From NCBI GenBank assembly GCA_003104975.1, contig PQAM01000010.1, positions 362,577 to 426,576 on the forward strand: a DNA stretch of 64,000 bases, in the 5' to 3' direction. Under the pieces are notes generated by a model that had not been told where the DNA came from, did not search any database, and saw only the letters and a program-made list of their open reading frames with translations. Positions 53,500 through 63,861 of the stretch are shown here, piece by piece (position 1 is the first letter of the stretch; each line of letters opens with the position of its first letter). Origin of the DNA: Candidatus Methylomirabilota bacterium. GTDB lineage: Bacteria; Methylomirabilota; Methylomirabilia; Methylomirabilales; Methylomirabilaceae. The position numbers and the translations under genes were made by a program.

Positions 53500-53634
53500 A
53501 GAGGGTGCCAAATGGCTGGAACAGGCTGCCGAGGATCTTCGGTGGACCGCAGTGCGCCTGGCAGATGAAGTGGTGACGTATATCACCGGGCGTCTCGCCG
53601 GGACAGAGCATAGAGGGGTAAAGGAGGGACGGTA
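53500..53634 (+). pseudogene. Truncated HEPN gene remnant
   Basis: In one frame the sequence after the MNT stop encodes EEGAKWLEQAAEDLRWTAVR, the typical N-terminus of HEPN proteins, but it lacks an in-frame start and then ends at 53634 with unrelated residues. The rest of the domain is missing. Confidence 0.55.
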
Positions 53635-53880
53635 ATACTTGCTGAGTATATTGACAAGGCCATGGAACAAGCCGTGTACGAGATCATCGAGGATGAGCGG
53701 ACCTATTGGGGAGAGGTCCCTGCTCTTCAGGGTGTATGGGCACGTCATGCCACCTTGGAGGGTTGCCGACGTGAACTCCGTGAGGCGGTGAGTGACTGGA
53801 TTGCGCTGCGCCTGCGACTGGGTCTCCCGATTCCTGTTGTAGCAGGCATTGATCTGAGTCAGATCGCACAACCGGTTTGA
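53635..53880 (+). CDS. HicB-type antitoxin with an ATA in the start position
   Basis: HicB-like fold: EDERTYWGEVPALQGVWARH, LEGCRRELREAVSDWIALRL and PIPVVAGIDL. Relatives begin M-L-x-E-Y-I, and here the matching residues LAEYIDKAMEQA are encoded, preceded by ATA at 53635-53637. A strong ribosome site (GGAGG at 53623-53627) lies seven bases before this ATA, which is the ideal position. Otherwise translation would have to start at ATG 53662, losing nine conserved residues and lacking a ribosome site. No HicA gene is adjacent. Confidence 0.65.
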   Translation: MLAEYIDKAMEQAVYEIIEDERTYWGEVPALQGVWARHATLEGCRRELREAVSDWIALRLRLGLPIPVVAGIDLSQIAQPV

Positions 53881-53894
53881 GTTCCACCGATCAA

Positions 53895-54296
53895 TCAATG
53901 GTTCAGGAGCTTCAGAAAATCAGCAAGCTTCACAATAGTGATGCCCCGGTGGCGTACAAGCGAGAGGAGGTGGCGGTCGCCTGAGACGATGATCTCGGCT
54001 TCAGCCAGCAACGCACATTCGAGGATCCGATTGTCCGGCTCATCTTTGAGGATATGGAGGTGGGGTTGAGTTTTCAGAACTGTAGCCGTTTGGCTGATAG
54101 ACTGGAGTAGTCTCCGCACGTTTTCCGCGGACCATTCGAATTTCGTTCGGAGTGTATTGGCGGTTTCGGTGAGGATCGCAACCGAGGTGTATAACTCAAA
54201 TGTTTCACGTACGGCATGGAGGTAGGCATCTTCTGCACGACCGCCGGGGATGACAAAGGCCGAAATGAACACATTCGTATCGAAAACGACCCGCAC
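53895..54296 (-). CDS. PIN-domain toxin (COG1569 type)
   Basis: 133 residues. VVFDTNVFISAFVIPGGRAE carries the first acidic site, ILTETANTLRTKF the second, and KDEPDNRILECALLAEAEII and SGDRHLL the remaining Asp residues of a PIN RNase. Located directly after the RHH protein gene on the minus strand (3 bases apart), so they form a toxin-antitoxin operon. Confidence 0.88.
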   Translation of the reverse strand: MRVVFDTNVFISAFVIPGGRAEDAYLHAVRETFELYTSVAILTETANTLRTKFEWSAENVRRLLQSISQTATVLKTQPHLHILKDEPDNRILECALLAEAEIIVSGDRHLLSLVRHRGITIVKLADFLKLLNH

Positions 54297-54298
54297 GC

Positions 54299-55692
<1,394 letters not shown>

Positions 55693-55725
55693 CGGAGTGG
55701 CCTCAGTGCTTCCCGAGGTCCTATC

Positions 55726-56295
55726 GTGACCGGCACCATGCATGGCTTTACGCTGTGGTTTACCGGGCTCTCAGGGTCAGGCAAAACAACCTTGGCCAGG
55801 CGGGTGGAGCGCGAGCTGCGCACCCGGACGCTCACGGTTGAAGTGCTGGACGGCGATGTGGTTCGTCAGAATCTCTCGAAGGGGCTGGGATTCAGTAAAG
55901 AAGACCGGGATACCAATATCCGACGGATCGGCTTCGTGTGCAACCTGCTGAGTCGCAATGGCGTGATCGCTATCGCTGCGGCTATCTCTCCATATCGCTC
56001 GGTTCGTGACGAGGTTCGTGCTTTGCAGGACACCGGTCGTTTTGTTGAGGTGTTCCTGGACTGCCCAGTAGAGGTATGCATCAGGCGAGACGTGAAGGCA
56101 CTGTATCAGAAAGCCCTCACCGGAGAGGTTGAGAACTTTACCGGGGTTTCCGATCCTTATGAACCGCCCGAGAGCCCGGAAATCGTCCTCCACACCAGCC
56201 GGGAGACGGAGGAGGAAAGCGTGACAAAGATTCTGACCTGGCTGGAAGAAAGAGGCTACATCCGCCAGAAAATCAGGTTGAATGCGAAAGGATGA
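55726..56295 (+). CDS. cysC: Adenylylsulfate kinase
   Basis: 189 residues (GTG 55726; ATG 55738 also possible). Walker [18 protein letters not shown], then [31 protein letters not shown] and [13 protein letters not shown] are the APS-kinase motifs. It makes PAPS from APS and ATP. In a polysaccharide cluster this suggests sulfation of the glycan or its lipid/cap, though no sulfotransferase is visible here. The stop overlaps the permease start. Confidence 0.92.
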   Translation: MTGTMHGFTLWFTGLSGSGKTTLARRVERELRTRTLTVEVLDGDVVRQNLSKGLGFSKEDRDTNIRRIGFVCNLLSRNGVIAIAAAISPYRSVRDEVRALQDTGRFVEVFLDCPVEVCIRRDVKALYQKALTGEVENFTGVSDPYEPPESPEIVLHTSRETEEESVTKILTWLEERGYIRQKIRLNAKG

Positions 56296-57089
56296 AGGGC
56301 ATGTTGCGCAGTGTGGTGCAGTATCGATTTTTTATCCTCTCCTCAATCCGGTCGGAGTTTCGCGCGCGCTTTACTCGCAGTCGCCTCGGCGGTTTGTGGA
56401 TGATCATTCACCCGCTTGCCCAGGCGGCGATCTTTGCATTAGTGCTAGCGGGAATCATGCATGCCAAGCTCCAAGGTATGACCGAGAGCAGATTCGCGTA
56501 CCCACTCTATCTCTTATCCGGTATGCTCGCATGGTCGTTGTTCTCTGAAGTCATCAGCCGTTGCCTGACCTTATTCATCGACAACGGGAATCTCCTAAAG
56601 AAAATAGCCTTCCCTCACATCAGCCTTCCGCTGATTGTGACCGGCTCCGCCCTGTTCAACAACGTACTGCTGTTTCTGGCCATCATCGTGCTATTCGGAT
56701 TACTTGGCCATGTCCCAGGTATTCAGACGGTCTGGGTGCCATTGCTGATGGTGATGACTCTTGCCCTGGCGCTTGGCATCGGCCTCATCCTCGGGGTGTT
56801 GAATGTGTTTATCCGGGATGTGGGACAGGTCGTTCCAGTCGTCTTGCAACTTGGCTTCTGGTTTACCCCGATTGTCTACACGCCGAACGTCATACCGGAA
56901 GGCTTTCGCCGGTTCCTGCATCTGAATCCCATGGCTACCGTCGTCCAGAGCTTTCAGAATGCGATGCTCTTTAATACGCCTCCTGATTTGATGGGTCTTG
57001 GTCGCCTCGCGATAGTGACCCTTGCATTATTGAGTGGGGCATTCATCATGTTTCGGCGTGCCAGCGCGGAGATGGTGGATGTGTTATGA
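56292..57089 (+). CDS. wzm: O-antigen-type ABC transporter permease
   Basis: 265 residues. Six-segment ABC-2 membrane protein; [20 protein letters not shown] at the N-terminus, [20 protein letters not shown] and [20 protein letters not shown] near the C-terminus are family marks. It overlaps both neighbours by four bases (ATGA-type), forming a tight unit cysC-wzm-wzt. Confidence 0.92.
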   Translation: MKGMLRSVVQYRFFILSSIRSEFRARFTRSRLGGLWMIIHPLAQAAIFALVLAGIMHAKLQGMTESRFAYPLYLLSGMLAWSLFSEVISRCLTLFIDNGNLLKKIAFPHISLPLIVTGSALFNNVLLFLAIIVLFGLLGHVPGIQTVWVPLLMVMTLALALGIGLILGVLNVFIRDVGQVVPVVLQLGFWFTPIVYTPNVIPEGFRRFLHLNPMATVVQSFQNAMLFNTPPDLMGLGRLAIVTLALLSGAFIMFRRASAEMVDVL

Positions 57090-58390
57090 GCGCATATGCT
57101 CTGAAAGTCTCCGGACTTGGCAAGGCATTTCGCACGTACCGGTCTGAATGGCAAAGAATAGCCTCATGGTGTAGTGCCTCGGTAAGCCCGTCGGCCGAGC
57201 ACTGGGTATTGCGTAATGTGTCATTTTCCGTAGCACCCGGTGAGGCTGTCGGTATTATGGGCCAAAACGGCGCAGGCAAAAGCACGCTACTCAAGTTAAT
57301 AACCGGAACACAACGTCCCACTGAAGGCTCCATTGAGATCAATGGACGGATCGCCGCGATCCTGGAACTTGGCATGGGGTTCAATCCGGAATTCACCGGC
57401 CGACAGAATGCGTATCATTCCGCCGGGCTCATGGGATTCAGCCGAGAAGCGATTGACCGCGCCATGCCAGCAATAGAAGCCTTTGCCGAAATCGGTGAAT
57501 ACTTTGACCAACCCATGCGGACATATTCCAGCGGCATGCAGATGCGCGTCGCATTTTCTGTCGCTACGGCTTTCAGGCCGGAGATTCTGATTGTGGATGA
57601 AGCATTAGCGGTGGGTGACGCGTACTTCCAGGCTAAGTGCTACGAGCGCATTGCCTTCTACAAAGAGCAAGGTACCGCGCTACTTCTAGTCACCCATGCA
57701 GTGGGCGATATCGTCAAGCATTGCAACCATGCATTGTTTATCCGCGCCGGTCGCCTTGTCATGGACGGCAGCCCACGAGACGTAAGCAACCTTTATCTTG
57801 AAGAACTGTTTGGCAAAGGGAGCAAGAAGGTTGCCAGCAGCGCCACAACAACTGGAACCGCGGCCAGTGAATTTATGTGTGGCACGGAAGAGAAATTCCA
57901 CATCCGCCCCGGCTACCGAAAAGAGGAGCATCGCTGGGGCAACGGTGGTGCCCGCATACTTGACTACTTTGTGCGATCTAACGACCAGGATTTTCCGCCG
58001 GTGATCGAGAGCAACGCCCACGTAGAGTTTTGCTTTAAAGTGCTGCTTGACGCCGACTACGACGATCTCACTGCCGGCTTTCTCATCAAAACCCACGACG
58101 GCGTATTTCTGTACGGTACCAACTCATTCCTCGCTGCTGAGGGTAAGCAAACTATTTCGGCAAAGAAGGGGCAAGTCATCGTGTTCAGGTTTGCATTGCC
58201 AATGGCTCTGAACGCCGGCCATTACATGGTGTCATTTGGCATCGCCACCGGCCCCCAGGCCATGCTCGAGCCGCTGGACCGGCGCTATGACTCGGTGCTA
58301 GTGACCGTTGGGCGGCCCATGGAGTTTTGGGGTCTTGTGGACCTTAGAGCCCAGTTCGATATGAGTGATGGAGTTATGTATGTCGGATGA
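57086..58390 (+). CDS. wzt: O-antigen-type ABC transporter ATPase with C-terminal carbohydrate-binding domain
   Basis: 434 residues. The nucleotide-binding domain has Walker A GQNGAGKST, signature YSSGMQMRVAFS and Walker B ILIVDEALAVGD. After residue 255 follows the Wzt C-domain (about 290-430: GNGGARILDYFVRSNDQDF, LLDADYDDLTAGFLIKTHDG), a beta sandwich that in E. coli O9a recognises the capped non-reducing end of the chain before export. This is consistent with the WbdD-like gene that follows and overlaps it. Confidence 0.93.
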   Translation: MSAYALKVSGLGKAFRTYRSEWQRIASWCSASVSPSAEHWVLRNVSFSVAPGEAVGIMGQNGAGKSTLLKLITGTQRPTEGSIEINGRIAAILELGMGFNPEFTGRQNAYHSAGLMGFSREAIDRAMPAIEAFAEIGEYFDQPMRTYSSGMQMRVAFSVATAFRPEILIVDEALAVGDAYFQAKCYERIAFYKEQGTALLLVTHAVGDIVKHCNHALFIRAGRLVMDGSPRDVSNLYLEELFGKGSKKVASSATTTGTAASEFMCGTEEKFHIRPGYRKEEHRWGNGGARILDYFVRSNDQDFPPVIESNAHVEFCFKVLLDADYDDLTAGFLIKTHDGVFLYGTNSFLAAEGKQTISAKKGQVIVFRFALPMALNAGHYMVSFGIATGPQAMLEPLDRRYDSVLVTVGRPMEFWGLVDLRAQFDMSDGVMYVG

Positions 58391-60152
58391 AAGGGCCAGC
58401 AGTGCACTTGATGGCCTCGTTGCGGCGCTCCCAGAGCACTACCAGCCCATCTTTGGTCACCCTGAGCATTCCGCTGCTGTAGCGCGCGAGTGCCATGATC
58501 GACTTGAACCGATTATAAGAGTGTACAAAGTGCTGGAGGCCAAGTTGCAGCGCCCATTACGCGTACTCGATCTAGGTTGCGCGCAAGGGTTCTTTAGCCT
58601 GAGTTTAGCGGAGTTAGGCGCCACCGTGCATGGTGTGGATTATTTTGATGGTAACGTTGCTGTATGCAACGCGCTGGCTGAAGAGTATCGCGAACTGGAG
58701 ATTAGCTTTCAGGTAGCGAGGATTGAAGAAGTAATGCTGGACCAAGTCGGCCCAGATCAATATGATCTGGTGCTAGGCTTGAGCGTATTCCACCACATCG
58801 TATACGAAAAAGGCGCGCATGCTGTGCGTCAAATGCTGGATGACTTGGCTCACAAAGTCGTGGGCGGTATCTTCGAACTGGCCTTGGCTTCCGAACCTCC
58901 GTACTGGGCAGCGGCACAACCACAAGAACCCAGACAACTGCTGAGTGGTTTTGCATTTGTACATGAATTGGCACAACACAAAACGCATCTCTCAGGTATT
59001 CCCCGGCCTTTGTACTTCGCAAGCAACCGGTACTGGTACCTGAACGATCAAGTTGTTGCGTTTGATTCGTGGCAAGCCTATCCGCACGTGTTAGCGCAAG
59101 ACGTTCACCAGGGTACGCGTCGATACTACTTCGGTGAAGGGCTCATCGCAAAGTTCTTCCGCCTTGATCATGCCGAGGTTTCTATGGCAAATCTGGACGA
59201 GCATCGAAGCGAGGTTACCTTCTTGCGCGCTCCACCGCCCGGTATCAAGGTCCCGCAATTGCTGATGGAAGGTCGGCACGAGCATGAGGTCTGGCTGGTG
59301 CGTGAGCTGCTGCCAGGAGAATTGCTGGTCGACATAATACGTGATGGCAAGTCGTACGATGTAAGATTAGCTCTGCAAGACGTCCTAACTCAGCTTGTAG
59401 CGCTAGAATCGGTCGGCCTTTATCATAGCGACCTGAGAGCCTGGAATGTGCTCGTTAACTCCGAGGGCCACGCACAACTGATTGACTACGGTTCTATAGC
59501 TATCGCCGCAAAAGACTGTGTCTGGCCGTACAATATCTTCTTGGCGTTTTTGATCTTCGTATACGAAGTGTCGACAGGACGCGTGGGAGATTCTCGTCCT
59601 CTCCGTACGGTAGCGATCAGCCCCTATCGTCTTGATCAGCCTTATCGCAAATGGATGACGGCGTTCTGGTCGTACCCAACGTCACGATGGAGTTTCAAGA
59701 CCATGCACCAGTTGTTTGAGCAGATGGATAGTCTTGAAGAAGACGACGAGTTCGTGGAAAACACCCCGCTCCAACATTGGATGCAAGCGATAGAAGATGC
59801 CATGGAAATGCAGATGTCACTAGTCGGACATGTTCAGAGACAACAACAACAAATCGAAAAATGCAGTGAAGAAAAGCTGTCAAAATTATTTCATATGCAA
59901 GCACACGCTGATAAAGCGCTTGCTCGGATTGATGAACGACTTCAGGCGTTAAAAAGTGAATTTACTCAATTAAACACCATATTGGCACAATTGAAAAAAA
60001 GCCTAAGTATGCGTGAGGCAGAATCTGTGGAAGTGTATAGCAGTCGATCATGGCGTACGACACTGCCACGGCGAGTTGTTGACCGGCTCATCAAACAATT
60101 TCGACGCATGATCCGTAAAATGCACGATCTAATAATTGGAAGCCCTTTATAA
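58380..60152 (+). CDS. WbdD-like chain terminator: methyltransferase, kinase and coiled coil
   Basis: 590 residues from the ATG at 58380 (inside the wzt end). Residues about 55-200 are a SAM methyltransferase (RVLDLGCAQGFFSLSLAELG, GLSVFHHIVYEKGAH). About 215-440 is a kinase-like domain with YHSDLRAWNVLV (His349-Ser-Asp351, Asn356) and LIDYGSI (Asp369). About 480-560 is a long coiled coil. This is the domain order of WbdD, which caps O9a chains by methylation and phosphorylation and whose coiled coil sets the length. The C-terminal basic helix (RRVVDRLIKQFRRMIRK) may bind the membrane or the polymerase. Confidence 0.88.
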   Translation: MSDERASSALDGLVAALPEHYQPIFGHPEHSAAVARECHDRLEPIIRVYKVLEAKLQRPLRVLDLGCAQGFFSLSLAELGATVHGVDYFDGNVAVCNALAEEYRELEISFQVARIEEVMLDQVGPDQYDLVLGLSVFHHIVYEKGAHAVRQMLDDLAHKVVGGIFELALASEPPYWAAAQPQEPRQLLSGFAFVHELAQHKTHLSGIPRPLYFASNRYWYLNDQVVAFDSWQAYPHVLAQDVHQGTRRYYFGEGLIAKFFRLDHAEVSMANLDEHRSEVTFLRAPPPGIKVPQLLMEGRHEHEVWLVRELLPGELLVDIIRDGKSYDVRLALQDVLTQLVALESVGLYHSDLRAWNVLVNSEGHAQLIDYGSIAIAAKDCVWPYNIFLAFLIFVYEVSTGRVGDSRPLRTVAISPYRLDQPYRKWMTAFWSYPTSRWSFKTMHQLFEQMDSLEEDDEFVENTPLQHWMQAIEDAMEMQMSLVGHVQRQQQQIEKCSEEKLSKLFHMQAHADKALARIDERLQALKSEFTQLNTILAQLKKSLSMREAESVEVYSSRSWRTTLPRRVVDRLIKQFRRMIRKMHDLIIGSPL

Positions 60153-60315
60153 GTACCGTTCTAACGAGCTTGTATGCTGGATGCTGGGAGCGATAATATC
60201 AGGCAATTGCTGGTCGCGTAGGAAGCGGCTATAAAAGAGGTACACGACGACTAACCCCCTAACTCACTAGGGAGTCAATCCATTAAATTCTTTTAATTTT
60301 AAAAGGAAGAAGTCT

Positions 60316-61323
60316 GTGGACGATTTGATGTCTAGAAAATCTAAATCTATCTCTTCAGTGGGTAATTTAGCTAAGTTTATAGGCAAGAGAATATGGATAA
60401 CTGGTCATCAGGGAATGCTTGGATCTGCTTTGGTCCGTAGCTTCAGCGGAGAGGGGGCTAATTTACTACTTGCTCCTCGTCAGCAACTTGACTTGAGCGA
60501 TCAGCGCGCCGTTCATAATTGGGTAGACAAGAATCGGCCCGAGTTCGTTTTTCATATCGGAGCGAAGGTCGGTGGTATTTATGCAAACGCGACCTTCCCT
60601 GCCAATTTTTTACATGGCAATTCGATGATCCAAGCGAATGTGATTGACGCTGCTCATCATTTCGGCGTGGAGAAGCTAATATTCGTAGCATCGAACTGTG
60701 TGTATCCGGCAAGAGCAGCTCAGCCGATCTCTGAGGACGCGCTAATGACGGGCCCACTAGAAGACAATATCCGTGCGTATGCAATCGCGAAGATTGCGGG
60801 AATAGAGATGTGCCGGGCGTACCGCCGACAGTACGGCTGCAACTTTATTTCTGTTATACCCCCGAATTTGTACGGACCGGGTGATAACTATCATCCTCTA
60901 CATAGCCATGTGGTTGCCGGTATCATTCGTCGCGCACACGAAGCGAAGCTCTCGGGGGATCAGGAATTTGTTGTGTGGGGCGACGGAACGCCGCGACGCG
61001 AGGTACTGTATGTGGACGACTTAGCCGATGCCATGAAGTGCCTGATGGCTACCCCTGTGGTGGACGATCTGTTCAACGTGGGATGCGGTCGTGATCTATC
61101 CATTACTGAATTAGCCAACCTTGTTGTCGACGTGATTGGTTTTGAAGGACGCATCGTCTACGATAAGTCAAAACCGAATGGAACGATGAAAAAGCTGCTC
61201 GACAATTCGCGTATCCGGGCACTCGGCTGGTGTCCAAAGATTGATGAAAGGACCGGACTACAAAAGACCTACAACGACTTTCTGACGCGATTCAATGTAC
61301 CAGAATCTGGTGGGAGACTCTGA
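60316..61323 (+). CDS. fcl: GDP-L-fucose synthase
   Basis: 335 residues from GTG 60316 with AAGGAAG upstream. SDR epimerase/reductase: RIWITGHQGMLGSALVRSF, FHIGAKVGGIYANATFPANF, the catalytic SNCVYPARAAQPISED and YAIAKIAGIEMCRAY, all family-specific. Makes GDP-fucose from the gmd product. The 30-residue N-terminal extension is unusual; an ATG at 60328 gives 331. From here on the sequence is more AT-rich than the rest of the window. The 163-base gap before it holds no gene. Confidence 0.93.
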   Translation: MDDLMSRKSKSISSVGNLAKFIGKRIWITGHQGMLGSALVRSFSGEGANLLLAPRQQLDLSDQRAVHNWVDKNRPEFVFHIGAKVGGIYANATFPANFLHGNSMIQANVIDAAHHFGVEKLIFVASNCVYPARAAQPISEDALMTGPLEDNIRAYAIAKIAGIEMCRAYRRQYGCNFISVIPPNLYGPGDNYHPLHSHVVAGIIRRAHEAKLSGDQEFVVWGDGTPRREVLYVDDLADAMKCLMATPVVDDLFNVGCGRDLSITELANLVVDVIGFEGRIVYDKSKPNGTMKKLLDNSRIRALGWCPKIDERTGLQKTYNDFLTRFNVPESGGRL

Positions 61324-61356
61324 CGTCAATTCTAGCGCCGGTGTGGAGTACTAATA

Positions 61357-63537
61357 ATGCAGACAATTAGAGTCAATGTTGTTGGCAGAGTTGATATGTT
61401 TTCTGGTATTGGTCAGCAAACGAATGCGTTCGTCGCGGCATATCATTCTGTTTTTGATCTTACCTTAATTAACACTCGAGAAGGCTGGGGTAATACTAGT
61501 CATCTACCATCTGACTTGCAGAAAACTACACCGTTCGGGGCAAAGGAAAAAGAGGCGGCCCTTTCAATCTATACCGATGTCTTATGGAATGGCCAAGGAG
61601 ATATGAACTGGACAAAGGTACCCGATACGCCAATCAAGTACGCCTCCGTGGTGTTCGATTCTGATAGATTGCCAATGGAATGGAGTGACATCGTAAATAA
61701 TCATTTTGACGGCGTGTTTGCTACGACTCCTGAATTGGTGGATGTATGCCGTAAGTCAAAAATACAGAAGCCTGTTATTTATTTGCCGATCGGATTGGAC
61801 CTCGGGCCTTTTCTGACATCAAAGATCCAAGAACCATTGGAAGGCAAACCGTATACGTATGGTTTCATCGGTTCTTATGAGCCTCGCAAGAACGTTGATT
61901 TACTCTTAAACACGTTCACGAATGTTTTCGGCTTACGTAATTCGGCGGTCCGACTACGGATTCACTTATCCTATAGCTTTGAGGACAATTATAAGCTGAT
62001 GTCGCTGATAAATCGCTTTGTGGGAACAAACGTTGCGATAACGTATGGTCATGTAAGCGTCGGGGATTATCGAGCTATTTTGGATGAGATCGACTGCTTT
62101 GTTTCTTTTTCTCGAGGCGAAGGGTACTCCATTGTTCCGCGGGAATTCATGGCGATGGGCAAACCCGTGATACTCAATGATGCCCTCGCACATAACACGA
62201 TATGCGAGGCTCCTGGAGTGGTGAGGATTCATGCGGATATTCCCGAGCCCGCCTTCTATCCGCAGCTTGATGGACGTTATTTTGGCGTACAATTTTCTCC
62301 TTACCCTGAGGATGCCGAGCTTGTCTGGCGGGACTTTCATGATCGGCGAGTGGAGTTTCAGAGTACTGCCGAGGCGAGGCGAAAGTGGGTATCTCAATTC
62401 GATTATGATCAGATTAAAACGGTGTACAGGAATATCGTGAACCCACCAGTTGTCTATCTGCATAGCAGCGATATGGTGACAGAAGACGGCTTGTACTTAT
62501 CCGACGAGAGGTTAATAAAAAAGTATTATGAACTTGGCTTAGTAAAGTCCAATGAAGCATCTAGCACAATTCATGTACAAAATCATAAGGAAGAAAAGAT
62601 TGTGGTAATTGCTAATGATGGTGGATTTTACTCTGTTTTCAATCGATTGATTTCCTATCTGACCTGGACCCTAACTCGCAATCCTGGAGCGATTGTGCTG
62701 CCGGATTGGCGTCTGACAAAAATGAAAGAGCATTGGAAGACCGACACTTTTACCAGTTTCTGTTATGGTCGTGAGAATGATGGAAATATTTTCCTGAAAT
62801 TCTTCCAGCCACTGCCATATGATAATGTCGATGAATCAACATATGATGATGAAAGAAAGCTTTATATGGGCGCTATTCTAAAAGATGACTTTAATGAAAA
62901 GGATGAGCCACTTCTCACTTACATACATGCTTATAAACTATATAAGCGGCCAGATTTCCAGAAGTGGCGAACTTGGTATCACAAATATTATAGCAAGTAT
63001 ATTATCCCGAATCCCCATATCAGTAACTATGTCGAGAAATTTAATAAAAAAAACATGAGTGGCCGCTTCGTAATCGGCGCTCACGTTCGTCATCCAAGCC
63101 ATTCGATAGAACAGCCAGGCGGTCGGATCCCTACCGTGAAACTGTATTTTGAAATCATTGATAATGAAATCAAATGCGCTAGGAACGCGAGAGAGCAACC
63201 ATTTGTCTTTTTAGCTACCGACCAGGAAAGTGTAGTGCAGCTTTTTCTTGAACGATACGGCGATATGCTCATCTATCGTAATGACGTCACACGCACCTCA
63301 ACGGCACAGGACACGCATTATGATCGTCTGGATAGACAGTATAAGAATCGGGAGGGTTTTCAAATCCAACATCTCACTGCAGCAGATCCTCACAAATGGA
63401 ATACGCATATGGGGGAGGAAATTATCATCGACACAATGCTGCTTGCGCACTCAAACGTCTTAGTACACGTAACTAGCAATATAGCCACTGCTGCAGCATA
63501 TATGAATCCGACCATGAAAATGATTTATTGCGAATGA
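61357..63537 (+). CDS. Two-domain glycosyltransferase: GT4-type N-terminal half and FUT8-like C-terminal half
   Basis: 726 residues. N-terminal 350: GT-B type family 4 (FSGIGQQTNAFVAAYHSVF, GFIGSYEPRKNVDLLLNTF, SFSRGEGYSIVPREFMAMGK). C-terminal about 410-726: RFVIGAHVRHPSHSIEQPGG, FVFLATDQESVVQLFLERYG, and VLVHVTSNIATAAAYM, which follow the order of motifs in alpha-1,6-fucosyltransferases of the FUT8/NodZ (GT23) type. With gmd and fcl nearby it probably uses GDP-fucose. Base composition is clearly more AT-rich than in the first 60 kb, suggesting transfer. Confidence 0.82.
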   Translation: MQTIRVNVVGRVDMFSGIGQQTNAFVAAYHSVFDLTLINTREGWGNTSHLPSDLQKTTPFGAKEKEAALSIYTDVLWNGQGDMNWTKVPDTPIKYASVVFDSDRLPMEWSDIVNNHFDGVFATTPELVDVCRKSKIQKPVIYLPIGLDLGPFLTSKIQEPLEGKPYTYGFIGSYEPRKNVDLLLNTFTNVFGLRNSAVRLRIHLSYSFEDNYKLMSLINRFVGTNVAITYGHVSVGDYRAILDEIDCFVSFSRGEGYSIVPREFMAMGKPVILNDALAHNTICEAPGVVRIHADIPEPAFYPQLDGRYFGVQFSPYPEDAELVWRDFHDRRVEFQSTAEARRKWVSQFDYDQIKTVYRNIVNPPVVYLHSSDMVTEDGLYLSDERLIKKYYELGLVKSNEASSTIHVQNHKEEKIVVIANDGGFYSVFNRLISYLTWTLTRNPGAIVLPDWRLTKMKEHWKTDTFTSFCYGRENDGNIFLKFFQPLPYDNVDESTYDDERKLYMGAILKDDFNEKDEPLLTYIHAYKLYKRPDFQKWRTWYHKYYSKYIIPNPHISNYVEKFNKKNMSGRFVIGAHVRHPSHSIEQPGGRIPTVKLYFEIIDNEIKCARNAREQPFVFLATDQESVVQLFLERYGDMLIYRNDVTRTSTAQDTHYDRLDRQYKNREGFQIQHLTAADPHKWNTHMGEEIIIDTMLLAHSNVLVHVTSNIATAAAYMNPTMKMIYCE

Positions 63538-63606
63538 TCCGCACAGCATTTATTGAGTCATTTAAAGGCGCTTGTGAACAAGATATAGCCAGGAGCAGCG
63601 AAGAAT

Positions 63607-63861
63607 ATGAACTCACGCCAACACGGAAACGACTATTACGAGCGGAAGTTAGAATATTTGAAGAAACATTGTCTGACTCTCTGCGAATTTATAACTGAAT
63701 CTACTGATAATAATAATATATACCAAAAATATCGCGACGCTGTTGCCGAACTTGAAAGAATCAAGAATTCGCCGAGTTGGAAAGTTACCAAGCCACTTCG
63801 AGATACGATGCGAATCGTTAAGCAGGTACTACGGGTACATATGAGTCAATCCAAAAGTTAG
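63607..63861 (+). CDS. Small coiled-coil protein like C-terminal tails of glycosyltransferases
   Basis: 84 residues. The end LERIKNSPSWKVTKPLRDTM resembles the C-terminal pieces seen at the end of many polysaccharide glycosyltransferases (SxSWKxTxPLR), here without an enzyme domain. It is either a separate small protein or the remnant of a longer gene. Located 69 bases after the large glycosyltransferase. Confidence 0.6.
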   Translation: MNSRQHGNDYYERKLEYLKKHCLTLCEFITESTDNNNIYQKYRDAVAELERIKNSPSWKVTKPLRDTMRIVKQVLRVHMSQSKS

